Shown: one piece after another, positions 1 to 9,114 of the stretch
Numbering within the stretch: the first letter of the stretch is position 1
Layout: the number at the start of each line of letters is the position of its first letter
Source: Streptomyces sp. NRRL B-24085
GTDB taxonomy: Bacteria; Actinomycetota; Actinomycetes; Streptomycetales; Streptomycetaceae
Direction of reading: 5' to 3'
NCBI RefSeq assembly: GCF_001282115.1
Contig: NZ_LJBR01000128.1
Location: forward strand, 1-32,831
DNA length: 32,831 nucleotides
The notes under the pieces: model-generated
Told to the model about the DNA's origin: nothing
What the model saw: only the letters and a program-made list of their open reading frames with translations
The model's database searches: none
Program-made: the position numbers and the translations under genes

Positions 1-1
1 G

Positions 2-88
2 CGGAGCTGTCCGCTGGCGGAGGCCGCGGCGGCGCACCGGGCGATCGAGGAGAAGCGGACGACCGGCAAGCTCGTGCTGGTGCCGTGA
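2..88 (+). CDS. C-terminal end of a zinc-binding dehydrogenase / quinone oxidoreductase (partial)
   Basis: Only the last 28 codons are in the window, ending at TGA 86-88. The readable tail has the PLAEAAAAHRAIEEK pattern followed by TTGKLVLVP. This is the usual ending of MDR-superfamily quinone oxidoreductases, where the last helix and strand close the catalytic domain. The frame is fixed by the stop and by the strong terminator hairpin directly after it. Nothing can be said about the cofactor site or substrate because the Rossmann domain lies upstream. It converges on serC. Confidence 0.6.
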   Translation, partial: RSCPLAEAAAAHRAIEEKRTTGKLVLVP

Positions 89-93
89 GCACG

Positions 94-130
94 GACGAGG
101 GCGCCCGGTTAGGCACCGGGCGCCCTCGTC
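94..130. terminator. Bidirectional terminator between the oxidoreductase and serC
   Basis: A perfect 16-bp inverted repeat (94-109 pairing with 115-130) has a 5-nt loop, TAGGC. It sits between two convergent genes, 6 nt after one stop and 25 nt from the other, so it can end transcription from both sides. There is no U tract, which is normal in this GC-rich group. Confidence 0.8.
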
Positions 131-154
131 GTCGTAGCGACTGTCGTGACGTGA

Positions 155-2262
<2,108 letters not shown>

Positions 2263-2274
2263 CAGACTCCGGCC

Positions 2275-2715
2275 ATGGACACGAGCACCTGGACCCTGCG
2301 CCCCGCGACCCCGGCCGACGTCGAGCCGATAGCCGAACTGCGGGCCGTGGTGATGCGCCCCGACCTGGAGCGGCTGGGCCGGTTCGACGAACAGCGGGTG
2401 CGGCAGCGGTTCCGGGACGCCTTCGTCGCCGAACACCTGTCGGTCATCGTGGCCGACGGCCGCTTCGCGGGCTGCGTCGCGCTGCGCCCGGCCGAGGACG
2501 GACTGTGGCTGGAGCACTTCTTCGTCGACCCGGCCCTCCAGGGCCGCGGCCTGGGCTCGGCCGTCCTGCGCACCCTGCTCGCCCGCACCGACGCCGGCGG
2601 CGGACCGGTCCGGCTGAACGTCCTCCAGGGCAGCGCGGCCAGGCGGCTCTACGAGCGGCACGGCTTCGTCGTCGAGAGCGAGGACCCGGTCGACGTGTTC
2701 ATGGTGCGGCGCTGA
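2275..2715 (+). CDS. GNAT-family N-acetyltransferase
   Basis: This 146-aa single-domain protein has the GNAT acetyl-CoA pyrophosphate loop Q-G-R-G-L-G near residues 91-96, preceded by the EHFFVDPALQ strand, and the typical C-terminal ARRLYERHGFVVE segment. It should transfer an acetyl group from acetyl-CoA to an amine, but the substrate cannot be read from the sequence. ATG 2275 lies 12 nt after the metallophosphoesterase stop, and the gap holds CAGACT 6 nt before the ATG. It may therefore be co-transcribed, or also read from its own leaderless promoter. Confidence 0.85.
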   Translation: MDTSTWTLRPATPADVEPIAELRAVVMRPDLERLGRFDEQRVRQRFRDAFVAEHLSVIVADGRFAGCVALRPAEDGLWLEHFFVDPALQGRGLGSAVLRTLLARTDAGGGPVRLNVLQGSAARRLYERHGFVVESEDPVDVFMVRR

Positions 2716-2732
2716 GACAGTCGTATAACGGG

Positions 2733-2766
2733 TTTACGCACCTGACGAAGTCCACTAATCTGGACT
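2733..2766 (+). promoter_or_regulatory. Promoter with overlapping operator-like palindrome for the EamA gene
   Basis: TTTACG (2733-2738) and TAATCT (2756-2761) are 17 nt apart and fit a housekeeping promoter. The perfect inverted repeat AGTCCA-N6-TGGACT (2749-2766) covers the -10, so a bound repressor would block RNA polymerase. The transcript would start near 2768, leaving a leader of about 50 nt. The regulator is not identified. Confidence 0.5.
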
Positions 2767-2819
2767 GAGCAGTGCAGCGTGATGAACAGTAGTCCTCGAA
2801 TCGACCTCCTGGAAGCCCC

Positions 2820-3749
2820 GTGACCGCCCCCAGCACCGACCTGTCCTCCTCGCTCCCGGTCGCCACGACGCCCACCGGCGGCCCCCGTCGCCTCGGCTCC
2901 CTCGGCCCCGTCGGACTGGTCCTCGCCGGCGGTGTCTCCGTGCAGTTCGGCGCGGCGCTGGCCGTGACCCTGATGCCGAGGGCCGGTGCGCTCGGAGTGG
3001 TGACCCTGCGGCTGCTGGCCGCCGCGGTCGTGCTGCTCGTGGTGTGCCGCCCGCGGCTGCGCGGCCACTCCCGCGCCGACTGGGGCACGGTCGTCGTCTT
3101 CGGTCTCGCCATGGCCGCGATGAACGGCCTCTTCTACCAGGCCGTCGACCGCATCCCGCTCGGCGCCGCGGTCACCCTGGAGGTTCTCGGACCGCTCGCC
3201 CTCTCGGTGCTCGCCTCCCGCCGCGCGGTGAACCTCCTGTGGGCCGCGCTCGCCCTCGCCGGCGTCTTCCTCCTCGGCGGCGGCGGGGACTTCGGCGCCC
3301 TCGACCCGCTGGGCGTGGCCTTCGCACTGGGCGCGGGGGCGATGTGGGCGGCGTACATCGTCTTCAGCGCGCGCACCGGCCGCCGCTTCCCGCAGGCCGA
3401 CGGGCTCGCCCTGGCGATGGCGGTCGGCGCGCTGGCCTTCCTGCCGTTCGGCGCCCTGGAGTCCGGCAGCAGGCTGCTCGACCCGGTGACCGTGGCCCTC
3501 GGCGCGGCGGTGGCCGTGATGTCCTCCGTCCTGCCCTACACCCTCGAACTCCTCGCCCTGCGCCGCCTGCCCGCCTCCACCTTCGCGGTCCTCATGAGCC
3601 TGGAGCCCGGTCTGGCCGCCCTCGCCGGCTTCCTGATCCTCGGCCAGTCCCTGTCCCCCCTCCAGGCCCTGGCCGTCGCGCTCGTGATCGCGGCGAGCAT
3701 GGGAGCGGTGCGGACGCAGGTGGGCCGCGGCAAGGCGGTCACGCCCTGA
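2820..3749 (+). CDS. EamA-family (DMT/RhtA-type) inner-membrane exporter
   Basis: This 309-aa protein is made of two EamA repeats, about ten hydrophobic helices in all, starting near residue 30 after a short polar N-terminus. Marks include the VTLEVLGPLALS segment of the first repeat and the LEPGLAALAGFLILGQSLSPLQ segment of the second, both typical of RhtA-like threonine/homoserine or metabolite exporters. The substrate is unproven. The start GTG 2820 follows GGAAG at 2811-2815 with 4 nt between. The upstream region carries a promoter overlapped by a palindrome, so the gene is probably single and repressible. Confidence 0.85.
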   Translation: MTAPSTDLSSSLPVATTPTGGPRRLGSLGPVGLVLAGGVSVQFGAALAVTLMPRAGALGVVTLRLLAAAVVLLVVCRPRLRGHSRADWGTVVVFGLAMAAMNGLFYQAVDRIPLGAAVTLEVLGPLALSVLASRRAVNLLWAALALAGVFLLGGGGDFGALDPLGVAFALGAGAMWAAYIVFSARTGRRFPQADGLALAMAVGALAFLPFGALESGSRLLDPVTVALGAAVAVMSSVLPYTLELLALRRLPASTFAVLMSLEPGLAALAGFLILGQSLSPLQALAVALVIAASMGAVRTQVGRGKAVTP

Positions 3750-4019
3750 GCCAGGTGCCCTCGGGACGCCGGCCCACTTCGGCGGGGCCTTCGCCGTCCT
3801 CGCCGGGCGCCCCGTTGCCGGCTCCTCGCGGAGGTCGGATCCGGGGGGCCCTCGACCCGCACGGCTCGTCCGACCGCCCGTGCGGGAGCCGGTGCCTTCG
3901 GTCGACCGCGCGGATCCGGCGGCCCTGCGCACGGGCGACAGCGCGGCCCGGGAAGCGGCGCCCTCGGACGCGGTACGACGTCGACTCGCGCCGCGGGTCA
4001 CGAGGGGCCGGCCGGCTGG
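3750..4019. other. Intergenic region with no recognised feature
   Basis: These 270 nt lie between the convergent EamA and methyltransferase genes. ORFs that cross it on either strand are arginine/proline/glycine-rich shadows without start signals or recognisable domains. I see no clear tall hairpin and no promoter. Confidence 0.5.
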
Positions 4020-4760
4020 TCAGTCCGCCGGCTTCTCCCACACCGAGACGTGGGACTCGCTGTCGCCGGTGAAGGGGGCGCGCTGCCAGTCGGCCCACCG
4101 GTCCCGCAGCCGCATCCCGGCCAGCCTCGCCATGAGGTCCAGTTCCGCCGGCCACACGTACCGGAAGGGGATCGACCGGAAGGAGCCCCGGCCGTCCTCG
4201 ACGCTGACGTGATGCGAGGCCATCGCCTGGGTGGCGGTGTCGTAGGTGTCGAAGCCGAGGCGGCCGTCGCCGACGTGGAAGGGCACGGCGTTCTGCCCGG
4301 GCGGCAGCTTCCGCAACTGGGGGACCATGACCTCGACGACGAACGTGCCGCCCGGCTCCAGATGGTCGGCGACATTGCGGAAGCAGTCCACCTGGGCGTC
4401 CTGGGTCGTCAGGTTCATGATCGTGTTGAAGACCAGGTAGGCGACCGAGAAACCCCCGGGCACCCGGGTCGTCGAGAAGTCCCCGATCGTCACCCCGACC
4501 GCCTCACCGCCGGGTTTGGCCCGCAGCCGCTCCGCCATCGCCCCGGACAGCTCGATCCCGTGCACCTCCACCCCGCGCGCCGCCAGCGGCAAAGCGACCC
4601 GTCCGGTGCCGACGCCCAGTTCCAGGGCCCGCCCCTCACCGGCGAGCTCTGCCAGTAGGTCCACGACCGGCTCCAGCGCCTCCGCCGTGAACATCGCCGC
4701 CGCCGACTCGTCGTACGTCGCCGCGACGGACTCCCCGAAGTAACCGTCGATATCGCTCAC
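4020..4760 (-). CDS. Class I SAM-dependent methyltransferase
   Basis: This 246-aa protein has a Rossmann-like methyltransferase core. Motif I is LELGVGTGR near residues 46-54, the acidic ribose-binding residue E70 lies in VHGIELS, and the motif III-like ATF/GGTFVVEVM strand follows DHLEPGG. The N-terminus (DIDGYFGESVAATYDES) is the usual lead-in of small Streptomyces methyltransferases of unknown acceptor. I chose GTG 4760 because an ATG 96 nt further up would add a proline-rich stretch with no homologous look. The ribosome site is weak. The gene is divergent from the catabolic operon at 4898. Confidence 0.8.
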   Translation of the reverse strand: MSDIDGYFGESVAATYDESAAAMFTAEALEPVVDLLAELAGEGRALELGVGTGRVALPLAARGVEVHGIELSGAMAERLRAKPGGEAVGVTIGDFSTTRVPGGFSVAYLVFNTIMNLTTQDAQVDCFRNVADHLEPGGTFVVEVMVPQLRKLPPGQNAVPFHVGDGRLGFDTYDTATQAMASHHVSVEDGRGSFRSIPFRYVWPAELDLMARLAGMRLRDRWADWQRAPFTGDSESHVSVWEKPAD

Positions 4761-4852
4761 CGGGGGACCGTACTGCGGGGGAGGAGGTGGCCGCTTCCCA
4801 ATATGCGCGCCCACGGCGACCTGCGCCGTCCCCGGTCCCGTGAAAATTAAAT

Positions 4853-4866
4853 GCAAGCACGCTTGC
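4853..4866. promoter_or_regulatory. Operator-like palindrome, probable site of the operon's TetR repressor
   Basis: GCAAGC-AC-GCTTGC is a perfect 6-bp inverted repeat in a short AT-rich island. It overlaps the predicted -35 element of the operon and lies in the divergent region shared with the methyltransferase. Operators of this size and form are common for TetR-family repressors, and the operon's last gene encodes one. Assignment to that protein is inference. Confidence 0.5.
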
Positions 4867-4891
4867 TTGTTTCTGGGGTCGCTGACATCCT
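4863..4891 (+). promoter_or_regulatory. Predicted leaderless promoter of the Atu-like operon
   Basis: TTGCTT (4863-4868) and CATCCT (4886-4891) are separated by 17 nt. ATG 4898 follows the -10 after 6 nt, and no Shine-Dalgarno sequence is present, so the first gene is probably read from a leaderless mRNA. The right half of the palindrome at 4853-4866 lies inside the -35. Confidence 0.5.
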
Positions 4892-4897
4892 CGCCCC

Positions 4898-5692
4898 ATG
4901 GCAGACCCCACGCCCGTCATCGACGACCTGTGTGCGGAGAGCGAGGAACTCGACCGGCTCGTGGCCGGGTTGAGCGCCGAGCAGTGGGCGCTCGCGACCC
5001 CCGCCCCCGGGTGGACCGTGGCCCACCAGATCGCCCACCTCGCCTGGACCGACCACTCCTCCCTGCTCGCCGTGACCGACCAGGAAGCCTTCTCCCGCGA
5101 GGTCGAGAAGGCGCTCGCGGCGCCCGGGGACTTCGTGGACGAGGGCGCGGCGGAGGGCGCCCGGAAGCCTCCGGCGCGACTGCTCGCGTACTGGCGGGCG
5201 GGCCGCGAGGACCTGGCCGAGGCCCTGCGCAACGCCCCCGAGGGTGCCCGTTTCCCCTGGTACGGCCCGCCCATGTCCACCGCCTCCATGGCCACCGCCC
5301 GCCTCATGGAGACCTGGGCGCACGGCCTGGACGTGGCGGACGCGCTGGGGGTGACCCGAGAGGCCACCGACCGGATCCGGCACATCGTCCGTCTCGGCGT
5401 CCGCACCCGCGACTTCGCCTTCGGCGTGCACGGACTGACCCCGCCCTTCGAGGAGTTCCGCATCGAACTGGTCTCCCCGTCCGGGGAGTCGTGGACCTAC
5501 GGCCCCGAGAACGCCACCGACCGCGTCACCGGCCCCGCCCTCGACCTCTGCCTCCTGGTCACCCAACGAGCCCACCGAGCCGACCTCGCCCTGCACGCCG
5601 AGGGCGAGGACGCGAACCGCTGGCTCGACATCGCCCAGGCCTTCGCAGGCCCACCCGGCAAGGGCCGCCCGGCGAAGGGGTCGGTCGCGTGA
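4898..5692 (+). CDS. TIGR03084-like DinB-fold protein (mycothiol-dependent maleylpyruvate isomerase superfamily)
   Basis: This 264-aa protein opens with a DinB/MDMPI_N four-helix bundle. H47 in HQIAHLAW, E138 in METW and H142 in AHGLD form the expected metal triad of mycothiol-dependent enzymes, followed by a C-terminal domain that ends in the [10 protein letters not shown] segment. Members of this superfamily use a metal-bound mycothiol thiolate for isomerisation or transfer. The reaction of this subgroup is unknown. It is the first gene of the block, 139 nt before the AtuA gene, and carries the operator and promoter. Its placement suggests a thiol-dependent step, or a thiol adduct with an enoyl-CoA intermediate; that is inference. 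Confidence 0.8.
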   Translation: MADPTPVIDDLCAESEELDRLVAGLSAEQWALATPAPGWTVAHQIAHLAWTDHSSLLAVTDQEAFSREVEKALAAPGDFVDEGAAEGARKPPARLLAYWRAGREDLAEALRNAPEGARFPWYGPPMSTASMATARLMETWAHGLDVADALGVTREATDRIRHIVRLGVRTRDFAFGVHGLTPPFEEFRIELVSPSGESWTYGPENATDRVTGPALDLCLLVTQRAHRADLALHAEGEDANRWLDIAQAFAGPPGKGRPAKGSVA

Positions 5693-5831
5693 GTCGGCGT
5701 ACGGGTGACGCCGTCGGTCATGGCAGTGGTTCCTCCGGCCCCGGCGCCCAGTGCGCGGGGCCCGGTCGGCGGCTCGGCTTCGCCCCCGCGGGGCCGACCC
5801 CCGTGGGACGCGCGCCCAAGGGGGCGGGCCG

Positions 5832-7508
5832 GTGACTCCTCTGCGGGTCGGCAATGCCTCCGGCTTCTACGGCGACCGCTTCGACGCCCTGCGCGAGATG
5901 CTCACCGGTGGCGAGCTCGACGTCCTCACCGGTGACTATCTCGCCGAACTGACCATGCTCATCCTGGGCCGGGACCGGCTGAAGGACCCGGCGGCGGGTT
6001 ACGCCCGCACGTTCCTGCGGCAGTTGGAGGAGGGCCTCGGCCTGGCGCGGGAGCGGGGAGTCCGGATCGTCGCCAACGCGGGCGGCCTCAACCCGGCCGG
6101 ACTCGCCGCGAGGGTCAGGGAGTTGGCGGACCGGCTGGGCCTGGACGTGCGGGTCGCGCATGTCGAGGGCGACGATCTCACCGCCCGGTACCCGGGCAGT
6201 CTCGCCGCCCACGCCTACCTCGGCGGCTTCGGCATCGCGGCCTGTCTGCGTGAGGGCGCGGACGTGGTCGTGACCGGCCGGGTGACGGACGCGGCCCTGG
6301 TCACCGGGCCCGCCGCCGCCCACTTCGGCTGGGGCCCTGCCGAGTACGACCGCCTCGCGGGAGCGGTCGTCGCCGGGCACGTCCTGGAGTGCGGGACCCA
6401 GGCGACCGGCGGGAACTACGCGTTCTTCGCCGAGGGCGGGCACGATCTGCGCAGGCCCGGCTTCCCCCTCGCCGAAATCCACGAGGACGGCACCGCCGTC
6501 ATCACCAAGCACCCCGGCACCGGCGGCTTCGTGGACGTCGGCACGGTGACGGCCCAACTGCTGTACGAGACGCAGGGCGCCCGGTACGCGGGACCGGACG
6601 TCACCGCCCGCCTCGACACGGTCCGCCTCGCCCTGGACGGTCCTGACCGCGTCCGGATCTCCGGCGTCCGCGGGGAGGCCCCGCCGCCCACCCTCAAAGT
6701 CGGCCTCAACCGCCTCGGCGGCTTCCGCAACGAGGTCACGTTCGTCCTGACCGGCCTGGACATCGAGGCCAAGGCAGCGCTGGTGCGGCGGCAGTTGGAG
6801 CCGGCCCTCGCCAAGGTCACCGACGTGCGCTGGGACCTGGTCCGCACGGACCGCCCGGACGCCGGCACGGAGGAGACCGCCAGCGCCCTGCTGCGGCTGG
6901 TCGTCCGGGACGCGGACCAGGAGACCGTCGGACGCGCGCTCAGTGGGGCCGCCGTGGAACTGGCCCTCGCGAGCTACCCCGGGTTCCATGTGCTGGCGCC
7001 ACCCGGGAAGGGCTCGCCCTACGGCGTCTTCGAGGACGCGTACGTCCCCCAGGAGGCCGTGGACCATGTGGCCGTCCTCCCCGACGGACGACGAATTCCC
7101 GTGGCCCCCGCCCAGGAGACCGCCGTACCCGAGAACCCGCCGGAACCGTCCCTGCCCGAGCCGCCGCCGTCCGGCCCGACCCGGCGGGCCCCCCTCGGGC
7201 TCGTCGCCGGGGCCCGCAGCGGGGACAAGGGCGGGAACGCCAACGTCGGCGTGTGGGCACGCACGGACGAGGGCTGGCGCTGGCTAGCGCACACGCTCAC
7301 CGTGGAGCGGCTGCGCGAACTCCTGCCGGAGACGGCCGACCTGCCCGTCACCCGGCACGCCCTCCCGCACCTGCGCGCCCTGAACTTCGTCGTGGAGGGA
7401 ATCCTCGGCGAGGGCGTCGCCGCCCAGCACCGCTTCGACCCGCAGGCCAAGGCCCTCGGCGAATGGCTGCGCTCCCGCCACCTGGACATCCCGGAGGCCC
7501 TGCTGTGA
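5832..7508 (+). CDS. AtuA-family protein (DUF1446 plus AtuA C-terminal ferredoxin-fold domain)
   Basis: This 558-aa protein has the large AtuA/DUF1446 domain over about residues 4-440. Conserved-looking blocks are NASGFYGDRF near the N-terminus, NAGGLNPAGLA near 77-87, TGRVTDAALV near 150 and GTQATGGNYAFF near 190. A short C-terminal AtuA-like domain begins near residue 454 (LGLVAGARSGDKGGNANVGVW). AtuA is required for acyclic terpene use in Pseudomonas but its chemistry is not known. GTG 5832 is chosen because the homologous N-terminus begins there and the purine-rich AAGGGGGCGGG lies just before it. The 139-nt gap upstream can form a hairpin (5764-5770 with 5793-5799). The stop overlaps the next start by 4 nt, so translation is coupled. 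Confidence 0.85.
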   Translation: MTPLRVGNASGFYGDRFDALREMLTGGELDVLTGDYLAELTMLILGRDRLKDPAAGYARTFLRQLEEGLGLARERGVRIVANAGGLNPAGLAARVRELADRLGLDVRVAHVEGDDLTARYPGSLAAHAYLGGFGIAACLREGADVVVTGRVTDAALVTGPAAAHFGWGPAEYDRLAGAVVAGHVLECGTQATGGNYAFFAEGGHDLRRPGFPLAEIHEDGTAVITKHPGTGGFVDVGTVTAQLLYETQGARYAGPDVTARLDTVRLALDGPDRVRISGVRGEAPPPTLKVGLNRLGGFRNEVTFVLTGLDIEAKAALVRRQLEPALAKVTDVRWDLVRTDRPDAGTEETASALLRLVVRDADQETVGRALSGAAVELALASYPGFHVLAPPGKGSPYGVFEDAYVPQEAVDHVAVLPDGRRIPVAPAQETAVPENPPEPSLPEPPPSGPTRRAPLGLVAGARSGDKGGNANVGVWARTDEGWRWLAHTLTVERLRELLPETADLPVTRHALPHLRALNFVVEGILGEGVAAQHRFDPQAKALGEWLRSRHLDIPEALL

Positions 7509-9103
7509 CGATCCTTCAGTCCACCCTCGACACCACCGGCCCCGACCACCGGGCCCACCGCGACTCCATGCTCGGCAAGCTCGCCGAACTGGACGCCGAG
7601 CACGCGAAGGCGCTCGCGGGCGGCGGCGAGAAGTACGTCCAACGGCACCGTGAGCGAGGCAAGCTGCTCGCCCGGGAGCGGATCGAGCTGCTCCTCGACC
7701 CCGACACACCCTTCCTGGAACTGTCCCCGCTGGCCGCCTGGGGCAGCGACTACACCGTCGGCGCCTCCCTCGTCACCGGCATCGGCGTGGTCGAGGGCGT
7801 GGAGTGCCTGATCACCGCCAACGACCCGACCGTGCGCGGCGGTGCGAGCAATCCCTGGTCGCTGAAGAAGGCCCTGCGGGCCAACGACATCGCCCTCGCC
7901 AACCGGTTGCCCTGCATCAGCCTGGTGGAGTCCGGCGGCGCCGACCTGCCCTCCCAGAAGGAGATCTTCATCCCGGGCGGAGCGATCTTCCGGGACCTGA
8001 CGAGACTGTCGGCGGCCGGGATCCCGACCGTCGCCGTCGTCTTCGGCAACTCGACGGCCGGCGGCGCCTACGTCCCCGGCATGTCCGACCACGTGATCAT
8101 GGTCAAGGAGCGGGCCAAGGTGTTCCTGGGCGGCCCGCCCCTGGTCAGGATGGCCACCGGCGAGGAGAGCGACGACGAGTCCCTCGGCGGGGCCGAGATG
8201 CACGCGCGCGTGTCCGGTCTCGCGGACTACTTCGCCGTGGACGAGCGGGACGCGCTCAGGCAGGCCCGGCGGGTCGTGGCCCGCCTCAACCACCGCAAGG
8301 CGTACGACGATCCGGGCCCGGCCGAGCCGCCCAAGTACGACCCGGAGGAACTCCTCGGCATCGTCCCAGGCGATCTCAGGACCCCCTTCGACCCGCGCGA
8401 GGTGATCGCCCGGATCGTCGACGCCTCCGACTTCGACGAGTTCAAGCCGCTGTACGGCACCAGCCTCGCGACCGGCTGGGCCTCGCTGCACGGCTATCCG
8501 GTCGGCATCCTGGCCAACGCCCAGGGCATCCTGTTCTCCGAGGAGTCCCAAAAAGCCGCCCAGTTCATCCAGTTGGCGAACCAGCGGGACATCCCCCTGC
8601 TCTTCCTGCACAACACCACCGGTTACATGGTCGGCAAGGAGTACGAGCAGGGCGGCATCATCAAGCACGGCGCGATGATGATCAACGCTGTCAGCAACTC
8701 GAAGGTCCCGCACCTGTCCGTCCTCATGGGCGCCTCCTACGGCGCCGGGCACTACGGCATGTGCGGCCGCGCCTACGACCCCCGCTTCCTGTTCGCCTGG
8801 CCCAGCGCCAAGTCGGCCGTCATGGGCCCCCAGCAGCTGGCCGGCGTGCTCTCCATCGTGGCCCGCCAGTCGGCCGCGGCGAAGGGCCGCCCGTACGACG
8901 AGGAGGGCGACGCCGCCCTGCGCGCCATGGTGGAACAGCAGATCGAGTCCGAGTCGCTGCCCATGTTCCTGTCCGGGCGGCTCTACGACGACGGCGTCAT
9001 CGACCCCCGCGACACCCGGACGGTCCTCGGCATGTGCCTGTCCGCGATCCACACCGCCCCCTACGAGGGCGCACGCGGCGGCTTCGGCGTCTTCCGGATG
9101 TGA
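7505..9103 (+). CDS. Acyl-CoA carboxylase beta subunit (carboxyltransferase), AtuC/AccD2-like
   Basis: This 532-aa carboxyltransferase transfers CO2 from carboxybiotin to an acyl-CoA. Both crotonase-like halves are present. The N-half shows NPWSLKKALRAN near 118 and SLVESGGADLPSQ near 139-151, then NSTAGGAYVPG near 182. The C-half shows GILANAQGILFSEES near 337 and GASYGAGHYGMCGRAYDPRF near 409. Length and motifs match the methylcrotonyl/geranyl-CoA carboxylase beta class rather than the propionyl/acetyl-CoA class. Where methylcrotonyl-CoA carboxylases have a conserved FGRIFYNQA helix, this protein reads IFRDLTRLS, so the acyl pocket differs. It partners the biotin carboxylase that begins 11 nt downstream. 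Confidence 0.88.
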   Translation: MTILQSTLDTTGPDHRAHRDSMLGKLAELDAEHAKALAGGGEKYVQRHRERGKLLARERIELLLDPDTPFLELSPLAAWGSDYTVGASLVTGIGVVEGVECLITANDPTVRGGASNPWSLKKALRANDIALANRLPCISLVESGGADLPSQKEIFIPGGAIFRDLTRLSAAGIPTVAVVFGNSTAGGAYVPGMSDHVIMVKERAKVFLGGPPLVRMATGEESDDESLGGAEMHARVSGLADYFAVDERDALRQARRVVARLNHRKAYDDPGPAEPPKYDPEELLGIVPGDLRTPFDPREVIARIVDASDFDEFKPLYGTSLATGWASLHGYPVGILANAQGILFSEESQKAAQFIQLANQRDIPLLFLHNTTGYMVGKEYEQGGIIKHGAMMINAVSNSKVPHLSVLMGASYGAGHYGMCGRAYDPRFLFAWPSAKSAVMGPQQLAGVLSIVARQSAAAKGRPYDEEGDAALRAMVEQQIESESLPMFLSGRLYDDGVIDPRDTRTVLGMCLSAIHTAPYEGARGGFGVFRM

Positions 9104-9114
9104 GGAACCCTTCA

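Noticed and set aside
4761..4856. N-terminal extension of the methyltransferase from ATG 4856
   Set aside because: It would start inside the operator region and adds a proline-rich stretch not typical of the family.
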